From positions 1 to 33,893 of the forward strand of contig CAYYGL010000029.1 in assembly GCA_964471235.1 (NCBI GenBank): 33,893 nt of DNA, in the 5' to 3' direction. The first letter of the stretch is position 1, and every line of letters starts with the position of its first letter. The translations under genes and the position numbers were made by a program. This document shows, one piece after another, positions 24,979 through 33,109 of the stretch. This DNA is from CAYYGL01 sp964471235. Its GTDB lineage: Bacteria > Calditrichota > Calditrichia > RBG-13-44-9 > J075. The notes under the pieces are model-generated. The model saw only the letters and a program-made list of their open reading frames with translations, ran no database searches and was not told the origin of the DNA.

Positions 24979-25062
24979 TCACTGTACCAGTGTGTTTACA
25001 AGAATAAGATAAATAATCACGGTGGTAAGTGCAAACGAAAATGATAAAGATAAACGGTTCAT
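24979..25062 (-). CDS. Possible 27-aa single-pass membrane peptide
   Basis: A short open frame encoding MNRLSLSFSFALTTVIIYLI followed by LVNTLVQ: a polar start, then one hydrophobic helix of about 18 residues. The composition is typical of tiny membrane proteins. No convincing ribosome binding site precedes it. Its ATG overlaps the TGA of a 78-codon frame inside repeat copy A, which I regard as non-coding. Low confidence. Confidence 0.25.
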   Translation of the reverse strand: MNRLSLSFSFALTTVIIYLILVNTLVQ

Positions 25063-25149
25063 TCCGGGGAATTCCGACAGTTTGGGAAATTTATAATGAA
25101 CCATAACGATTCAGTGGCCTTGCCACAGAGAGTACAGAGGTTCCAGGGA

Positions 25150-25362
25150 AACAATATATTACCAAAGCTTATCGTAAAGCTTACGAATGTTGGAGGGTTA
25201 GGGGAAAATAATTCTGTAAATTTCATCAGAACTGCTCTGCCACCGCCGCGTCTCTGCGGTTTATCCTGCCGCCCATAACTTGATGCCGCTGGCAAACGTG
25301 GCTCCGTTGGAGCGGGATTCCGTTGGGATGAATTAATCAGGTTAAAATGGAGATTTTTTTTT
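25150..25362 (+). repeat. Dispersed extragenic repeat, copy A
   Basis: About 213 bp, directly repeated at 26442-26657 with clear similarity along its length. Identical blocks include AATTCTGTAAATTTCATCA, AACTTGATGCCGCTGGCAAA and TCCGTTGGAG, ending in a T-run. It contains the small hairpin GCTCC-GTT-GGAGC. With copy B it brackets the 214-aa gene. No transposase and no clear terminal inverted repeats. Confidence 0.8.
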
Positions 25363-25726
25363 GTTATTAACGTACATTTTGGTAATATTCAATAAGTTGG
25401 TAGTGGAGGCAGGGGCACGTCAAAAAAAATATGAAAATGTTGTTATTCCCCGCAGGAGCTACTTTGTAGCAGTTTTTTTCGATGTTTTTTCTGGGGAAAA
25501 TACCACCGCCCATCACCGCGCGGACACTTTGTAAGAAGGGGGTCCGTCGAAAGAATCTCCGTGATGAGATACCTTCAACGGAGCCACTCTGTGGCGGTAT
25601 TGCGTGCCGAATGGCAGCACAAATCGGGATGACAGGGTTGGGCTCATAATTTTACACAAAATTTGGGACACAACCGGAAAAATGAAACTGTAACCCATAA
25701 ACACTTTTGTGAGAAGGGTGAGAACT
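25363..25726. other. Repeat-rich spacer with two covarying hairpins
   Basis: No gene. Two related 18-base hairpins occur: GGAGCTACTTTGTAGCAG (25456-25473, followed by seven T) and GGAGCCACTCTGTGGCGG (25580-25597). The stem pair T-A of the first is C-G in the second, so pairing is kept while sequence changes. The first has the form of a weak terminator. Confidence 0.5.
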
Positions 25727-26371
25727 ATGAATCGGAAATTGTTGATTCTTAGTGCCATACCTATTGTCCTCATCGTATTGATGATCATTTTTAATTCCCT
25801 GGATATGACATCTAAAGACGATAAAGAGGAAACCACCCCATCGTCTCCATTGATTCCACTGTCGCAATTTAAAGTGTTGTCAGATACCTTTAATGCGGAC
25901 AGCGGCTGTGTCAGAGTGCTTGGGCTGCTATCTCCCACCGACCCGGTTAGCAACCGTGGATATCGTACGTTAAAGTATGTTTTGCATGAGATTACCGATC
26001 CAGAGTTACATCTCTATATTATCTGGATACCGGTATTACAGACGGATCGGAAAGAATTTGCAATTCGTAAAGCTGAAGAATGGAAAGATGAGCGGGTGAA
26101 ACATTTTTGGGATTCCGAACGAATGACCACTTTAGCCTGGCAGGAGATATTGGGGTTAGACCAGCTCGCCTGGAATGTCCACCTGATTTATGCGGATAGT
26201 GTGACCTGGGGATTCGAGCCATCCCCGCCCACCTTCTGGATGCGCCAATTAGGAGGCGGGGTGGATGCTCCGATTTTAAATAAAGAGTTGTTGGTGAAAA
26301 AAATCCGGAAGATGCTGTCAAAAGACTCTCTATCGACACCTGTCACCGACACTCTCAAAGCAGCCTTTTAG
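25727..26371 (+). CDS. Membrane-anchored thioredoxin-like protein lacking redox cysteines
   Basis: 214 aa from ATG 25727 (AGAAGGG about 9 bases upstream; a GTG at 25709 is rejected). An N-terminal membrane segment (about 5-24, LLILSAIPIVLIVLMIIF) and an acidic linker precede a domain (about 48-200) with a thioredoxin-like pattern: VRVLGLLSPT, a helix YRTLKYVLHEI, strand LHLYIIWIPVL, then DERVKHFWDS and PPTFWMRQLGG. I recall related thioredoxin-fold proteins carrying CxxC or UxxC immediately after SPT; here that position is D72-P-V-S75. The only cysteine, C61, lies earlier. It is therefore probably not an oxidoreductase, or has diverged. No ordinary UGA is present at the site. The family assignment is from memory and moderate. 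Confidence 0.55.
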   Translation: MNRKLLILSAIPIVLIVLMIIFNSLDMTSKDDKEETTPSSPLIPLSQFKVLSDTFNADSGCVRVLGLLSPTDPVSNRGYRTLKYVLHEITDPELHLYIIWIPVLQTDRKEFAIRKAEEWKDERVKHFWDSERMTTLAWQEILGLDQLAWNVHLIYADSVTWGFEPSPPTFWMRQLGGGVDAPILNKELLVKKIRKMLSKDSLSTPVTDTLKAAF

Positions 26372-26414
26372 CCTAAATTTTTCACTACCCACGACGGGGT
26401 CGCTTCGTGAAGCG

Positions 26415-26426
26415 GCGCAGCGAACG
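26415..26426. repeat. 12-mer shared with 33759-33770
   Basis: GCGCAGCGAACG occurs here, just after a CGCTTC-GT-GAAGCG hairpin (26401-26414), and again within the inverted repeat near the end of the window. Probably a piece of a wider extragenic repeat family. Confidence 0.4.
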
Positions 26427-26441
26427 CAGTGATTACCAAAA

Positions 26442-26657
26442 AACAATATTTTGCCACCCCTTGTCATAACGCTTCCGTATGGTGGAGGGCCAGGGGAAAC
26501 TAATTCTGTAAATTTCATCATAACAACTCTGCGAGCGCTGCGTCTCTCCGGTTTATCCCGCCATCCACAACTTGATGCCGCTGGCAAACGCGGATCCGTT
26601 GGAGACGGGATCCCTTTGAGATGAATGAATCAGGTTTGGTTCACATCGATTTTTTTT
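26442..26657 (+). repeat. Dispersed extragenic repeat, copy B
   Basis: Direct copy of the repeat at 25150-25362. It fills the gap between the 214-aa gene and the convergent proline dehydrogenase, and its final T-run runs into the last codons of that gene. The GCTCC/GGAGC hairpin of copy A is altered, but a GGATCC...GGATCC pair appears around the same site. Confidence 0.8.
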
Positions 26658-27558
26658 CGTATAACTTCCCGGTGAGATTCCGTATCACATAACCGACGAT
26701 ATGGGGATTCTCTTTTAACCGGCGGGTTGAATACGCTTTCCATTCCAGCCCAAAAGGTACATAAACTCTTAGCCGGTGCCCTTCCCGAATCAAAAGCTTT
26801 CGTAAATGGACTTCCACACCTAACAGCATTTGAAATTCGTACCGCTCTTTGGGAATATTATATTTGTCGATCAATCGAAGGGCTTCCCACACCACTCGCT
26901 CGTCGTGGGTAGCAATTCCAACGTAACAGTTGTTCAGGAGCATTTTTTCCAGTGCATAAGCAAAGTTCAGGCGTATAATCTCCCGGTCCTGGTAGGCAAT
27001 ATGATGGGGTTCCAGGTAAATCCCTTTGCAAATCCGTAAATTGGGTCGGATCGGGATCAACTGATTGATATCGGAGATGGTGCGGCGAAGATATGCCTGA
27101 AGCACGGTGCCGACATTGTCAAAGCTTTTTCGCAATTGACGGTAAATATCAAGGGTATCGGAAGTGGCTGTGTGGTCCTCCATGTCAATCCGTACAAAAT
27201 TATGATACATCCTGGCTGTTTCCACCAGGGTGTAGATGTTTTTAAAACAAAACTCTTTTCCTAACTTGAGACCCATGTGAGTTAGTTTAACGGAAATGTT
27301 GGCGTCTAATTTTTCAGTGTGAATCCGTTGCAGCACTTGCTTGTAAATTTCGACTGCATCTAACGCATGTTCTTTTTTGGTTACCTCCTCACCCAATACA
27401 TCGATGGTTGCCGAGCACCCCTCGGTCATCAATCGTTTAACCATCGTTACCGCATCGTCTAATCGTTCCCCGGCGATGTAGGGTTTGGCAAAAAAGCCGA
27501 TAATTGGTTTCGGAACTGCTGGCAGAGTATGGGCAATCGTTTTGTTCAACAGGCTCAT
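26641..27558 (-). CDS. Proline dehydrogenase, monofunctional
   Basis: 305 aa; FAD-dependent oxidation of proline to pyrroline-5-carboxylate, feeding electrons to quinones at the membrane. It has the length of the one-domain bacterial enzymes (Thermus/Deinococcus type) rather than bifunctional PutA. Motifs in order: ANISVKLTHMGL, VRIDMEDHTATSDTL, VLQAYLRRT, LRICKGIYLEP, VGIATHDERVV, YEFQMLLGV, and the substrate-binding YSTRRLKENP near the C-terminus. ATG 27558 has AAGGAG upstream and a near-consensus promoter at 27590-27618, which rules out the in-frame TTG at 27618. The P5C dehydrogenase partner is not in the window. Its 3' end overlaps repeat copy B. Confidence 0.94.
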   Translation of the reverse strand: MSLLNKTIAHTLPAVPKPIIGFFAKPYIAGERLDDAVTMVKRLMTEGCSATIDVLGEEVTKKEHALDAVEIYKQVLQRIHTEKLDANISVKLTHMGLKLGKEFCFKNIYTLVETARMYHNFVRIDMEDHTATSDTLDIYRQLRKSFDNVGTVLQAYLRRTISDINQLIPIRPNLRICKGIYLEPHHIAYQDREIIRLNFAYALEKMLLNNCYVGIATHDERVVWEALRLIDKYNIPKERYEFQMLLGVEVHLRKLLIREGHRLRVYVPFGLEWKAYSTRRLKENPHIVGYVIRNLTGKLYEKKSM

Positions 27559-27589
27559 AATAGTCGTCTCCTTCTCAAGGTCCGTTTTG

Positions 27590-27618
27590 AATATAGCTCG
27601 CCAGAAAATTTTAGTCAA
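27590..27618 (-). promoter_or_regulatory. Sigma-70-type promoter of proline dehydrogenase
   Basis: On the minus strand TTGACT (27618-27613, 5 of 6), a 17-base spacer and TATATT (27595-27590, 5 of 6). The expected start of transcription is about 25 bases before the ATG at 27558, leaving room for the AAGGAG site. This is the best promoter in the window. Confidence 0.72.
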
Positions 27619-27978
27619 TTTTTTAAAAATTCAGCCGGAACCATGAACAGCGGTTATCGTTTCCTGGATTCCCGGTGGAACCGTTCATCATTTCCGCAGG
27701 GATTGTTGCAGAACAGGTTTAAAAATGGAAGCCAACTAACGCCTCCTGCCGCAGGAGGGTGCCGTTTCTTATCCGTCCCATGGAGTTTCCGTTGGGATGG
27801 ATGCCTTCCCCAGTGACCGGTACGACAAACTGACCACGCCGGGAAGCACTGCAACCCAACGGCTCAGGGGAATGATTAACGTAAAGAGTGAAAATAATGG
27901 TGGGAAATGCCCGGTCTTGCTTTTCCGCCCAATGTGCCCGTCAGTATACCGGTGAACAATGATAGACGGGGAACGTTT
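27619..27978. other. Intergenic region with short palindromes, no gene
   Basis: No supported gene. Contains a perfect 7-bp hairpin CCTCCTG-CCG-CAGGAGG (27742-27758) and a CCGTTGGGATG 11-mer that also occurs in repeat copy A, suggesting an eroded fragment of that repeat family. Confidence 0.45.
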
Positions 27979-28126
27979 ATTAACGAGAGTTCGATGTCAT
28001 TTGAAATAGAACCCGGAAGAAACAGATACCGCTGATTTACACGGATGATTGGTCATCATATTAAAAAAACTGCGAAAATCCGGGTCCATCCGCGTTCCAT
28101 ATTTTTTGTGTTGAACTGACGGTTAT
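27979..28126 (+). repeat. MITE-like dispersed repeat, copy 2
   Basis: About 148 bp, inverted relative to the copy at 18803-18951. The left end reads AGTTCGATGTCATTTGAAAT. The right-end inverted repeat (reverse complement begins CAGTTCAACACAAAAAATAT) is more eroded than in copy 1. The shared core includes ACAGATACCGCTGATTTACA, CATCATATTAAAAAA and TCCGGGT. It lies between proline dehydrogenase and the PEGA-domain gene, in non-coding sequence, as does copy 1. Confidence 0.7.
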
Positions 28127-28160
28127 GAACACAATCCGCCGGTTGTTTTCTTCCTGAGGT

Positions 28161-28928
28161 TTATTTCCAAATGACCATATAGGCAAGACCTGCCAGACTG
28201 GCATAGGAGACGCCCAGAGAAATTGCGGAGAGGCGGTCAAATTTTCTGGTGCGGTTCCAGTAGCGGTCCATCAGTTTGGGATTGGTGGTGCGGTTATACC
28301 TGTCAAAATTTTCATCGGCCTGGTTTTTAAAGTAAAATGAAGCCCAATGAGCCGCCACAGTCAGAGCCAACAATGTAAACTTACTTTTTAGCCGTCTTTT
28401 AGGAATAAACCCCAGCAGTTGGGGTTTGGAAACTTTTGTCGTGGCTTCTTCCGGTTCGAGACGGGCAAAAATCGAATGGGTGGTATCCAGGGTGAAAAAG
28501 TAAGGCTTATAGCCGGTTTTCACCAGTTCAAACTGTTTCCCTTTGTTCTCCTCGAACGGAATATAGAGCGGGGTTCTCCCGATATTGGTAGAATCGTATA
28601 ATAGATTGGCACCGAAAGGAACAGAGTTGATGTATACCGGTCTGCTGAACAGGGCATCAATCGTCGTATCGTGATGAGCCTTAATGGTTAGATGAAAAAT
28701 TCGTTCCTGAACATTCCAAATGCCGTTATTATTTGGAAAAACCTGGATGGTATGTTCCCCGGGAGCCAGGGAAAATTGCTGAATGGGTGTTTTTCCTACT
28801 AAAACGGAATCGATCCGTACCCAGCATTTTTCGGGTTTGGAAACTATAGTAACCGTTCCCTTTTGCTGCCCAAGCAACAGGGTGGTAAATAAAAAAATCG
28901 GCAGCATTAATATGCTATGATGTTTCAT
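28161..28928 (-). CDS. PEGA-domain membrane protein (DUF5683-like C-terminus)
   Basis: 255 aa from ATG 28928. The signal peptide (HHSILMLPIFLFTTLLLG) is followed by two PEGA-type repeats (about 24-95, GTVTIVSKPEKCWVRID with KTPIQQFSLAPGEH; about 96-160, VYINSVPFGANLLYD with GRTPLYIPF). The C-terminal part has two hydrophobic segments (LLALTVAAHWASFYF and ISLGVSYASLAGLAYMVIW) around a basic YNRTTNPKLMDRYWNRTRK region, as in DUF5683-like proteins. PEGA domains are common in envelope proteins and probably bind cell-wall or carbohydrate structures. The ATG shares one base with the stop of the upstream lipoprotein gene (TGATG), so translation is coupled. Third gene of the envelope cluster. Confidence 0.75.
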   Translation of the reverse strand: MKHHSILMLPIFLFTTLLLGQQKGTVTIVSKPEKCWVRIDSVLVGKTPIQQFSLAPGEHTIQVFPNNNGIWNVQERIFHLTIKAHHDTTIDALFSRPVYINSVPFGANLLYDSTNIGRTPLYIPFEENKGKQFELVKTGYKPYFFTLDTTHSIFARLEPEEATTKVSKPQLLGFIPKRRLKSKFTLLALTVAAHWASFYFKNQADENFDRYNRTTNPKLMDRYWNRTRKFDRLSAISLGVSYASLAGLAYMVIWK

Positions 28929-30094
28929 CAATGCTTTCTCCTGATTTTTACAACTTTTTCATTGGCAAATGCTATGAGATTGGCATTTGCCGTATGTAGC
29001 AATAAATATTCTCGATAAATAATAGGTGAAGATTTAGGTGCTTTTTTCAGGGGGTACTTAAAAATCAACTGACCGGTAAAACGATTGAGCACATACAAAT
29101 ACCTGTCCCAGGAAGTCACATATAAATAGTCGGGTGAGGGAAGAGGAACCGTGTTTACCACCCCTTCGGTTTTGAATGTCCAAATTCGATCGCCGCTAAC
29201 TTTGTGCAAAGCCACCACTTCATGAGCATTGTCGCCAAAGTAAAGAATATTTTTAAAGAGAGCGGGGCTGCCGTAAATCGCTCCCGGGAAATGCTTTTTC
29301 CATTTCACATCCCCGGTATGAATATCTATGCAGTGCATATTTCCTAAAATGGTGCCCACAAATATCAACGAGTCATCCAGCACCGGATGGGAAAAAATAC
29401 TTCCTTCCAGGCGCTTCTCCCAAATTTTATACCCTGACCGGGCATCGAGGGCATATAACCATCCCTCATCATCTCCAAACACAATCGTTCCACCCGCATA
29501 ACCGGGTGAGCTCCGCATGGGTCCATGAGTTGTAAATTTCCAGATTTCTGAACCATCCCGGATATTAGCGCAAAAAAACAGCTTGTCATGGGTGCCGAAA
29601 TAAATTTTACCATCTTTAATCAATGGGGAGGTGGTCACATACGGATAAGCTGCGCTGTATTTTTTAACAGCTTTCCGAAGATCAAAAGCTACCAGGGTGT
29701 TATTCCCCAGTACCATTCCGGCATATAAAATATTGCGGTCGATGGTGGGGAGATGTTCCATCGCCGGACCCAGCCGACCGGTACCCATACTCTCACCGGT
29801 TTTATAATCCACCACATACAAATCTCCGCTTTTGGTGGGCGCAAAAATGAGATCTCCGAGTGCCAGGGGATGGTCGGTTACCACAGACTTCACTCTTTTT
29901 TTCCACACCACCCCAAGGGGCGGATGGATATTTCTTAAGGCATAATGCTGGTGTTGAAAATTACCTCCCAGCATGATCCACTTCTCCTGCTGTGCCAAGG
30001 TTGCGGGGTTGGGCAATTTCAGAGAAATCAACCCCCCGCAGCTAACGGCGATTATGAATATTGTCAGAAACCAGAATACCCGAGTCGCTCTCAT
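28928..30094 (-). CDS. BamB-like PQQ/WD beta-propeller lipoprotein
   Basis: 388 aa. A lipoprotein signal (WFLTIFIIAVSCGG) puts the lipid-attached cysteine at C19. The rest is a beta-propeller of PQQ-type blades with recurring LYVVDYKTGE, LYALDARSGYKIWEKRL, MHCIDIHTGDVKWKKHF, VVALHKVSGDRIWTFK and LYVLNRFTGQLIFKY. This is the architecture of BamB, the propeller lipoprotein of the outer-membrane assembly machine; no PQQ-enzyme catalytic residues are evident. It lies 54 bases after a gene encoding a BamA-like barrel fusion and overlaps the PEGA gene, so a shared envelope function is likely. Confidence 0.82.
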   Translation of the reverse strand: MRATRVFWFLTIFIIAVSCGGLISLKLPNPATLAQQEKWIMLGGNFQHQHYALRNIHPPLGVVWKKRVKSVVTDHPLALGDLIFAPTKSGDLYVVDYKTGESMGTGRLGPAMEHLPTIDRNILYAGMVLGNNTLVAFDLRKAVKKYSAAYPYVTTSPLIKDGKIYFGTHDKLFFCANIRDGSEIWKFTTHGPMRSSPGYAGGTIVFGDDEGWLYALDARSGYKIWEKRLEGSIFSHPVLDDSLIFVGTILGNMHCIDIHTGDVKWKKHFPGAIYGSPALFKNILYFGDNAHEVVALHKVSGDRIWTFKTEGVVNTVPLPSPDYLYVTSWDRYLYVLNRFTGQLIFKYPLKKAPKSSPIIYREYLLLHTANANLIAFANEKVVKIRRKH

Positions 30095-30148
30095 CTTCCG
30101 TTGAATATCTTCCCCTACGTTTAAGTGATCATGTGTTGTAATCCCGGT

Positions 30149-32995
30149 TTAAAAATCCCAGCCAAAAAAGAATTGGGTAAACCATTTCTTATCGATTTTT
30201 TTAAAGTCGGTTTTTCTGCCCATATCCAGGCGCAGTACTAAAAATCCACCCAGGTTAAACCGTAAACCGAATCCCATGCTCCCTAACAAACCGTGCCACT
30301 GGCTGCCGTTCCAGGCATTACCGGCATCAAAAAAGATTGCCCCTCGAATGCCCGGAAATACCATGGATAGAAAGGGAAACTTAATGCCCAGGTAATCGAT
30401 AAAAGGAAATCGTAATTCATGGGAGGTGAAAACCACTTTTTCACCGCGGATAGACCAGCGGCGGTACCCGCGTAAATCCCAACTGCCGCCCAGGTAATAC
30501 CAGCGGGTTTCCCTGCCGTCATTGATCAATGCCAGAAAGCGAGTAGCATACGTTAGTTGGCGATTCAGGCGGAAATACCGTCGATAATCCGCCAGAAATG
30601 TCCAATAATTGACGTTGGAAAACCGCACGTCATAGGTGTTGCCGATGGAAATATTATAGCGTTCTCCTTCCACCGGACCGGTATAAGACCAGATGGAGTT
30701 GTCATGAATGAATGATATGGAGTTGGTCGTTAACCAGGCAAACCGTCTTCCGGTAAAGGTGGTTTCTTTATCCGAATAACTTAAGCTGGAGGTAAATTCC
30801 AACCTTTTAAAATGGGAGAAGGGATAGCTGATGGTGAAAAATCCCCCGACCTGGTCTTCGTAGAAGAAATCATCTTTAAAATTAAAAAACCGACCGGCAA
30901 ATCGGAAGAGACCATAAGCATAATTGGTGCGTTTTCCGAGAGAAACCTTGGTAAAGGCGAAGTTCATGCTTTTCAAAAAATCGCTACGGCTCTGGGCATT
31001 GTTATAGACCAGGATGTAAAACTGGTCATTCCCTAATACATCGGTGAATGCCAGCAAAGCGCCGCCGTTGGTGCCCCAGAACGGGTCCTGGTTCACCTGG
31101 GTTTGGGCAACATCCAGATTGTAATGTTTTTTATATTGTAATTTAGCCAGAACTTTGTTGCCGGCTAACCTTCCCGGTGTCCAATGGATATTGGTAAGCA
31201 GTGGTTGATTGTAATGCGGGGTGGATTCTATTAGAATTCGTTCCCGCATTTTATCCAGCCGGCGGATTTGAAAGCGATTCCCCTCGTATACCGAAAATAG
31301 CAATTGGTCACTATCCATCCATTCCGGATCAAACGCAGCGTTGGCAAAATGAGAAATCTGGTGGATCGGAATTTTCAGATACGAGCTTTCATTCCAGTGG
31401 TCAATATTCGAGACATCCGCTACCCAGATATTCAATGTGGAATCCCGGTCCGCCGTAAAGGCGATAAAATTTCCGTCCGGGGACCAGACCGGGGTATGAT
31501 CCTGGGTTCTTCCGGTCGTCACATAATAAGATAAATTGGTGGTTAAGTCATATACAAAGATGTTGTAACACCATTCATTTCCAAAGATGGTGCGATCGGA
31601 TGAATAAACGATTTTACTTCCATCCGGAGAAAAGCTGGGAGCATTATCTTCGTAGATATCATTGGTGAGGCGGATTAATTGTTCGTTTTTTAATTCCAGA
31701 AGGTACAAATCTTTAACGCCGCTAAAACTTAATCCTGAGAAAACAATTCGCTGCCCATCCGGAGAAAAACTGGGTGAGTAAATTCCGACAATGTTATGCC
31801 AATGGAATTTGCGAATAATGTCCCCGGAGGGGATGTCATAGATGTAGAGGGCATCGGTCTCCCCGCTTTTGGAAGAGAATACCAGCCAGCCGTCTTTGGA
31901 CACATCTATTTTGCTGGAAAAAATATGGAAGGTCTCAAAATCGGAAGTTCTGCCCCCTTTTATTAAAATCTTCGGCTTTTTATGATGACCGTTCGTTGGT
32001 TGAATCGGCTGCATGTAAATATTTAAATAACCGGTCCGGTTCCCGACAAATACCACCTGGTCACCTTCCGGACTGTGGTAATAAGCCGGTTCAAAATTAT
32101 ACCCTTCTTCCACGATGGTTTCACACACCATCTGGGAAAAATCCTGTTTTTTTAATTGCGGGTAGTACCGTTTTTTGAGGTAATATAACCATTCCTTGTC
32201 AAATTGCTGGTAACTCATCCCCACCACTTCTTCAAAAACTTTGGAGAATTTTCCGTATTTCCAGATATTCTCCATAATTAGCAGGATTTTCTCTTCGCCA
32301 TAATGCTCGGCAATATATTGAATAATTGCCTGTCCTTCTTTATACATGGTGAAGGTACCGGCAATGGTATACAGCTTAGACAGGGGAACGATGTAGTTGT
32401 GGAGAACCGCATCTTTAATGACCATCTCCGCCTGGGCATCCCATTTACCGGACCAGTATTCTGCCAGTCCTTCTGTAAACCAGAGCGGGGGATAGGTGCC
32501 GTCAAATCGCCCGTGTTCCTTGTTGGCAAAATAGACTTTGGCATGCATAAAGACATGCACCAACTCATGTTGGATGACCTTCTTGAATAAGTTAAGGTTG
32601 CCGTTGCTGGGGATTACCACCCGACCCTTCAGAAATTCAAAAAATCCCCCTACCCCTTCCGGGATGTACCCCGGAGTTACATTGGTTTGCTGAAAGTGTA
32701 AGTGAGAGCTGTAAAAAATCAGAGGGATACGACGATTAAGTGTGAAGTTGAATTTGTTCTCCAGATAAGCGAAGCTCTTCTCTGCAAAAAATGCGCCTCG
32801 TTCGGCAAGTTCTTCCATCTCCGGATAGTAGTAAATGTCGAAGTGCTCCGTCTTCAGCACCTGCCATTTAAAATTGGTGTACTGAACTTTGTTTCTGCCG
32901 AAATAGAACCATTGCGCCGAAAGGGAGAGGGATAATATCATCACCAGCGCAAAAACTCTTCCGGCTGTATGCTGTGAGAAATATTTTCCAGTCAT
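30149..32995 (-). CDS. Zinc metalloprotease / TolB propeller / BamA-like beta-barrel fusion protein
   Basis: 948 aa from ATG 32995 (AAGG about 8 bases upstream); the open frame extends to 33142 but the signal peptide begins at 32995 (RVFALVMILSLSLSAQ). Order: gluzincin-type peptidase domain (about 40-285) with HELVH (H143, E144, H147) and third ligand E175 in FTEGLAEYW; a TolB-like propeller of about six blades (about 300-615), with YSPSFSPDGQRIVFS, APSFSPDGSKIVYSS and TPVWSPDGNFIAF; and an Omp85/surface-antigen-type beta-barrel (about 640-948) with AIFFDAGNAWNG and LVLRLDMGR, ending WFTQFFFGWDF. The terminal Phe is the usual outer-membrane sorting signal. Likely a surface-anchored protease, or a barrel with periplasmic sensor domains; direction and substrate unknown. 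Confidence 0.88.
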   Translation of the reverse strand: MTGKYFSQHTAGRVFALVMILSLSLSAQWFYFGRNKVQYTNFKWQVLKTEHFDIYYYPEMEELAERGAFFAEKSFAYLENKFNFTLNRRIPLIFYSSHLHFQQTNVTPGYIPEGVGGFFEFLKGRVVIPSNGNLNLFKKVIQHELVHVFMHAKVYFANKEHGRFDGTYPPLWFTEGLAEYWSGKWDAQAEMVIKDAVLHNYIVPLSKLYTIAGTFTMYKEGQAIIQYIAEHYGEEKILLIMENIWKYGKFSKVFEEVVGMSYQQFDKEWLYYLKKRYYPQLKKQDFSQMVCETIVEEGYNFEPAYYHSPEGDQVVFVGNRTGYLNIYMQPIQPTNGHHKKPKILIKGGRTSDFETFHIFSSKIDVSKDGWLVFSSKSGETDALYIYDIPSGDIIRKFHWHNIVGIYSPSFSPDGQRIVFSGLSFSGVKDLYLLELKNEQLIRLTNDIYEDNAPSFSPDGSKIVYSSDRTIFGNEWCYNIFVYDLTTNLSYYVTTGRTQDHTPVWSPDGNFIAFTADRDSTLNIWVADVSNIDHWNESSYLKIPIHQISHFANAAFDPEWMDSDQLLFSVYEGNRFQIRRLDKMRERILIESTPHYNQPLLTNIHWTPGRLAGNKVLAKLQYKKHYNLDVAQTQVNQDPFWGTNGGALLAFTDVLGNDQFYILVYNNAQSRSDFLKSMNFAFTKVSLGKRTNYAYGLFRFAGRFFNFKDDFFYEDQVGGFFTISYPFSHFKRLEFTSSLSYSDKETTFTGRRFAWLTTNSISFIHDNSIWSYTGPVEGERYNISIGNTYDVRFSNVNYWTFLADYRRYFRLNRQLTYATRFLALINDGRETRWYYLGGSWDLRGYRRWSIRGEKVVFTSHELRFPFIDYLGIKFPFLSMVFPGIRGAIFFDAGNAWNGSQWHGLLGSMGFGLRFNLGGFLVLRLDMGRKTDFKKIDKKWFTQFFFGWDF

Positions 32996-33109
32996 CTTGC
33001 GACCTTCCCTGTTAAATCTGAAACAATTGCTTTTTGAAAAACCCGGTGAATCAACAAGATAGATTTTTTGCTTTCGGAAGTCGAGTGGAAAATTCGGTAA
33101 CCGGTTTTT

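Noticed and set aside
25059..25295. Minus-strand open frame in repeat copy A whose start (MPAASS, DKPQRR, MKFTEL) resembles the frame at 26330-26587
   Set aside because: The likeness follows from the DNA repeat itself; the two frames diverge outside it, have no ribosome binding site and no known family.
25513..25953. 146-aa minus-strand frame covering the start of the 214-aa gene
   Set aside because: Antisense shadow of a better supported gene with its own ribosome binding site and membrane anchor.
26330..26587. Minus-strand open frame in repeat copy B
   Set aside because: Overlaps the 3' end of the 214-aa gene on the other strand and is explained by the repeat, as above.
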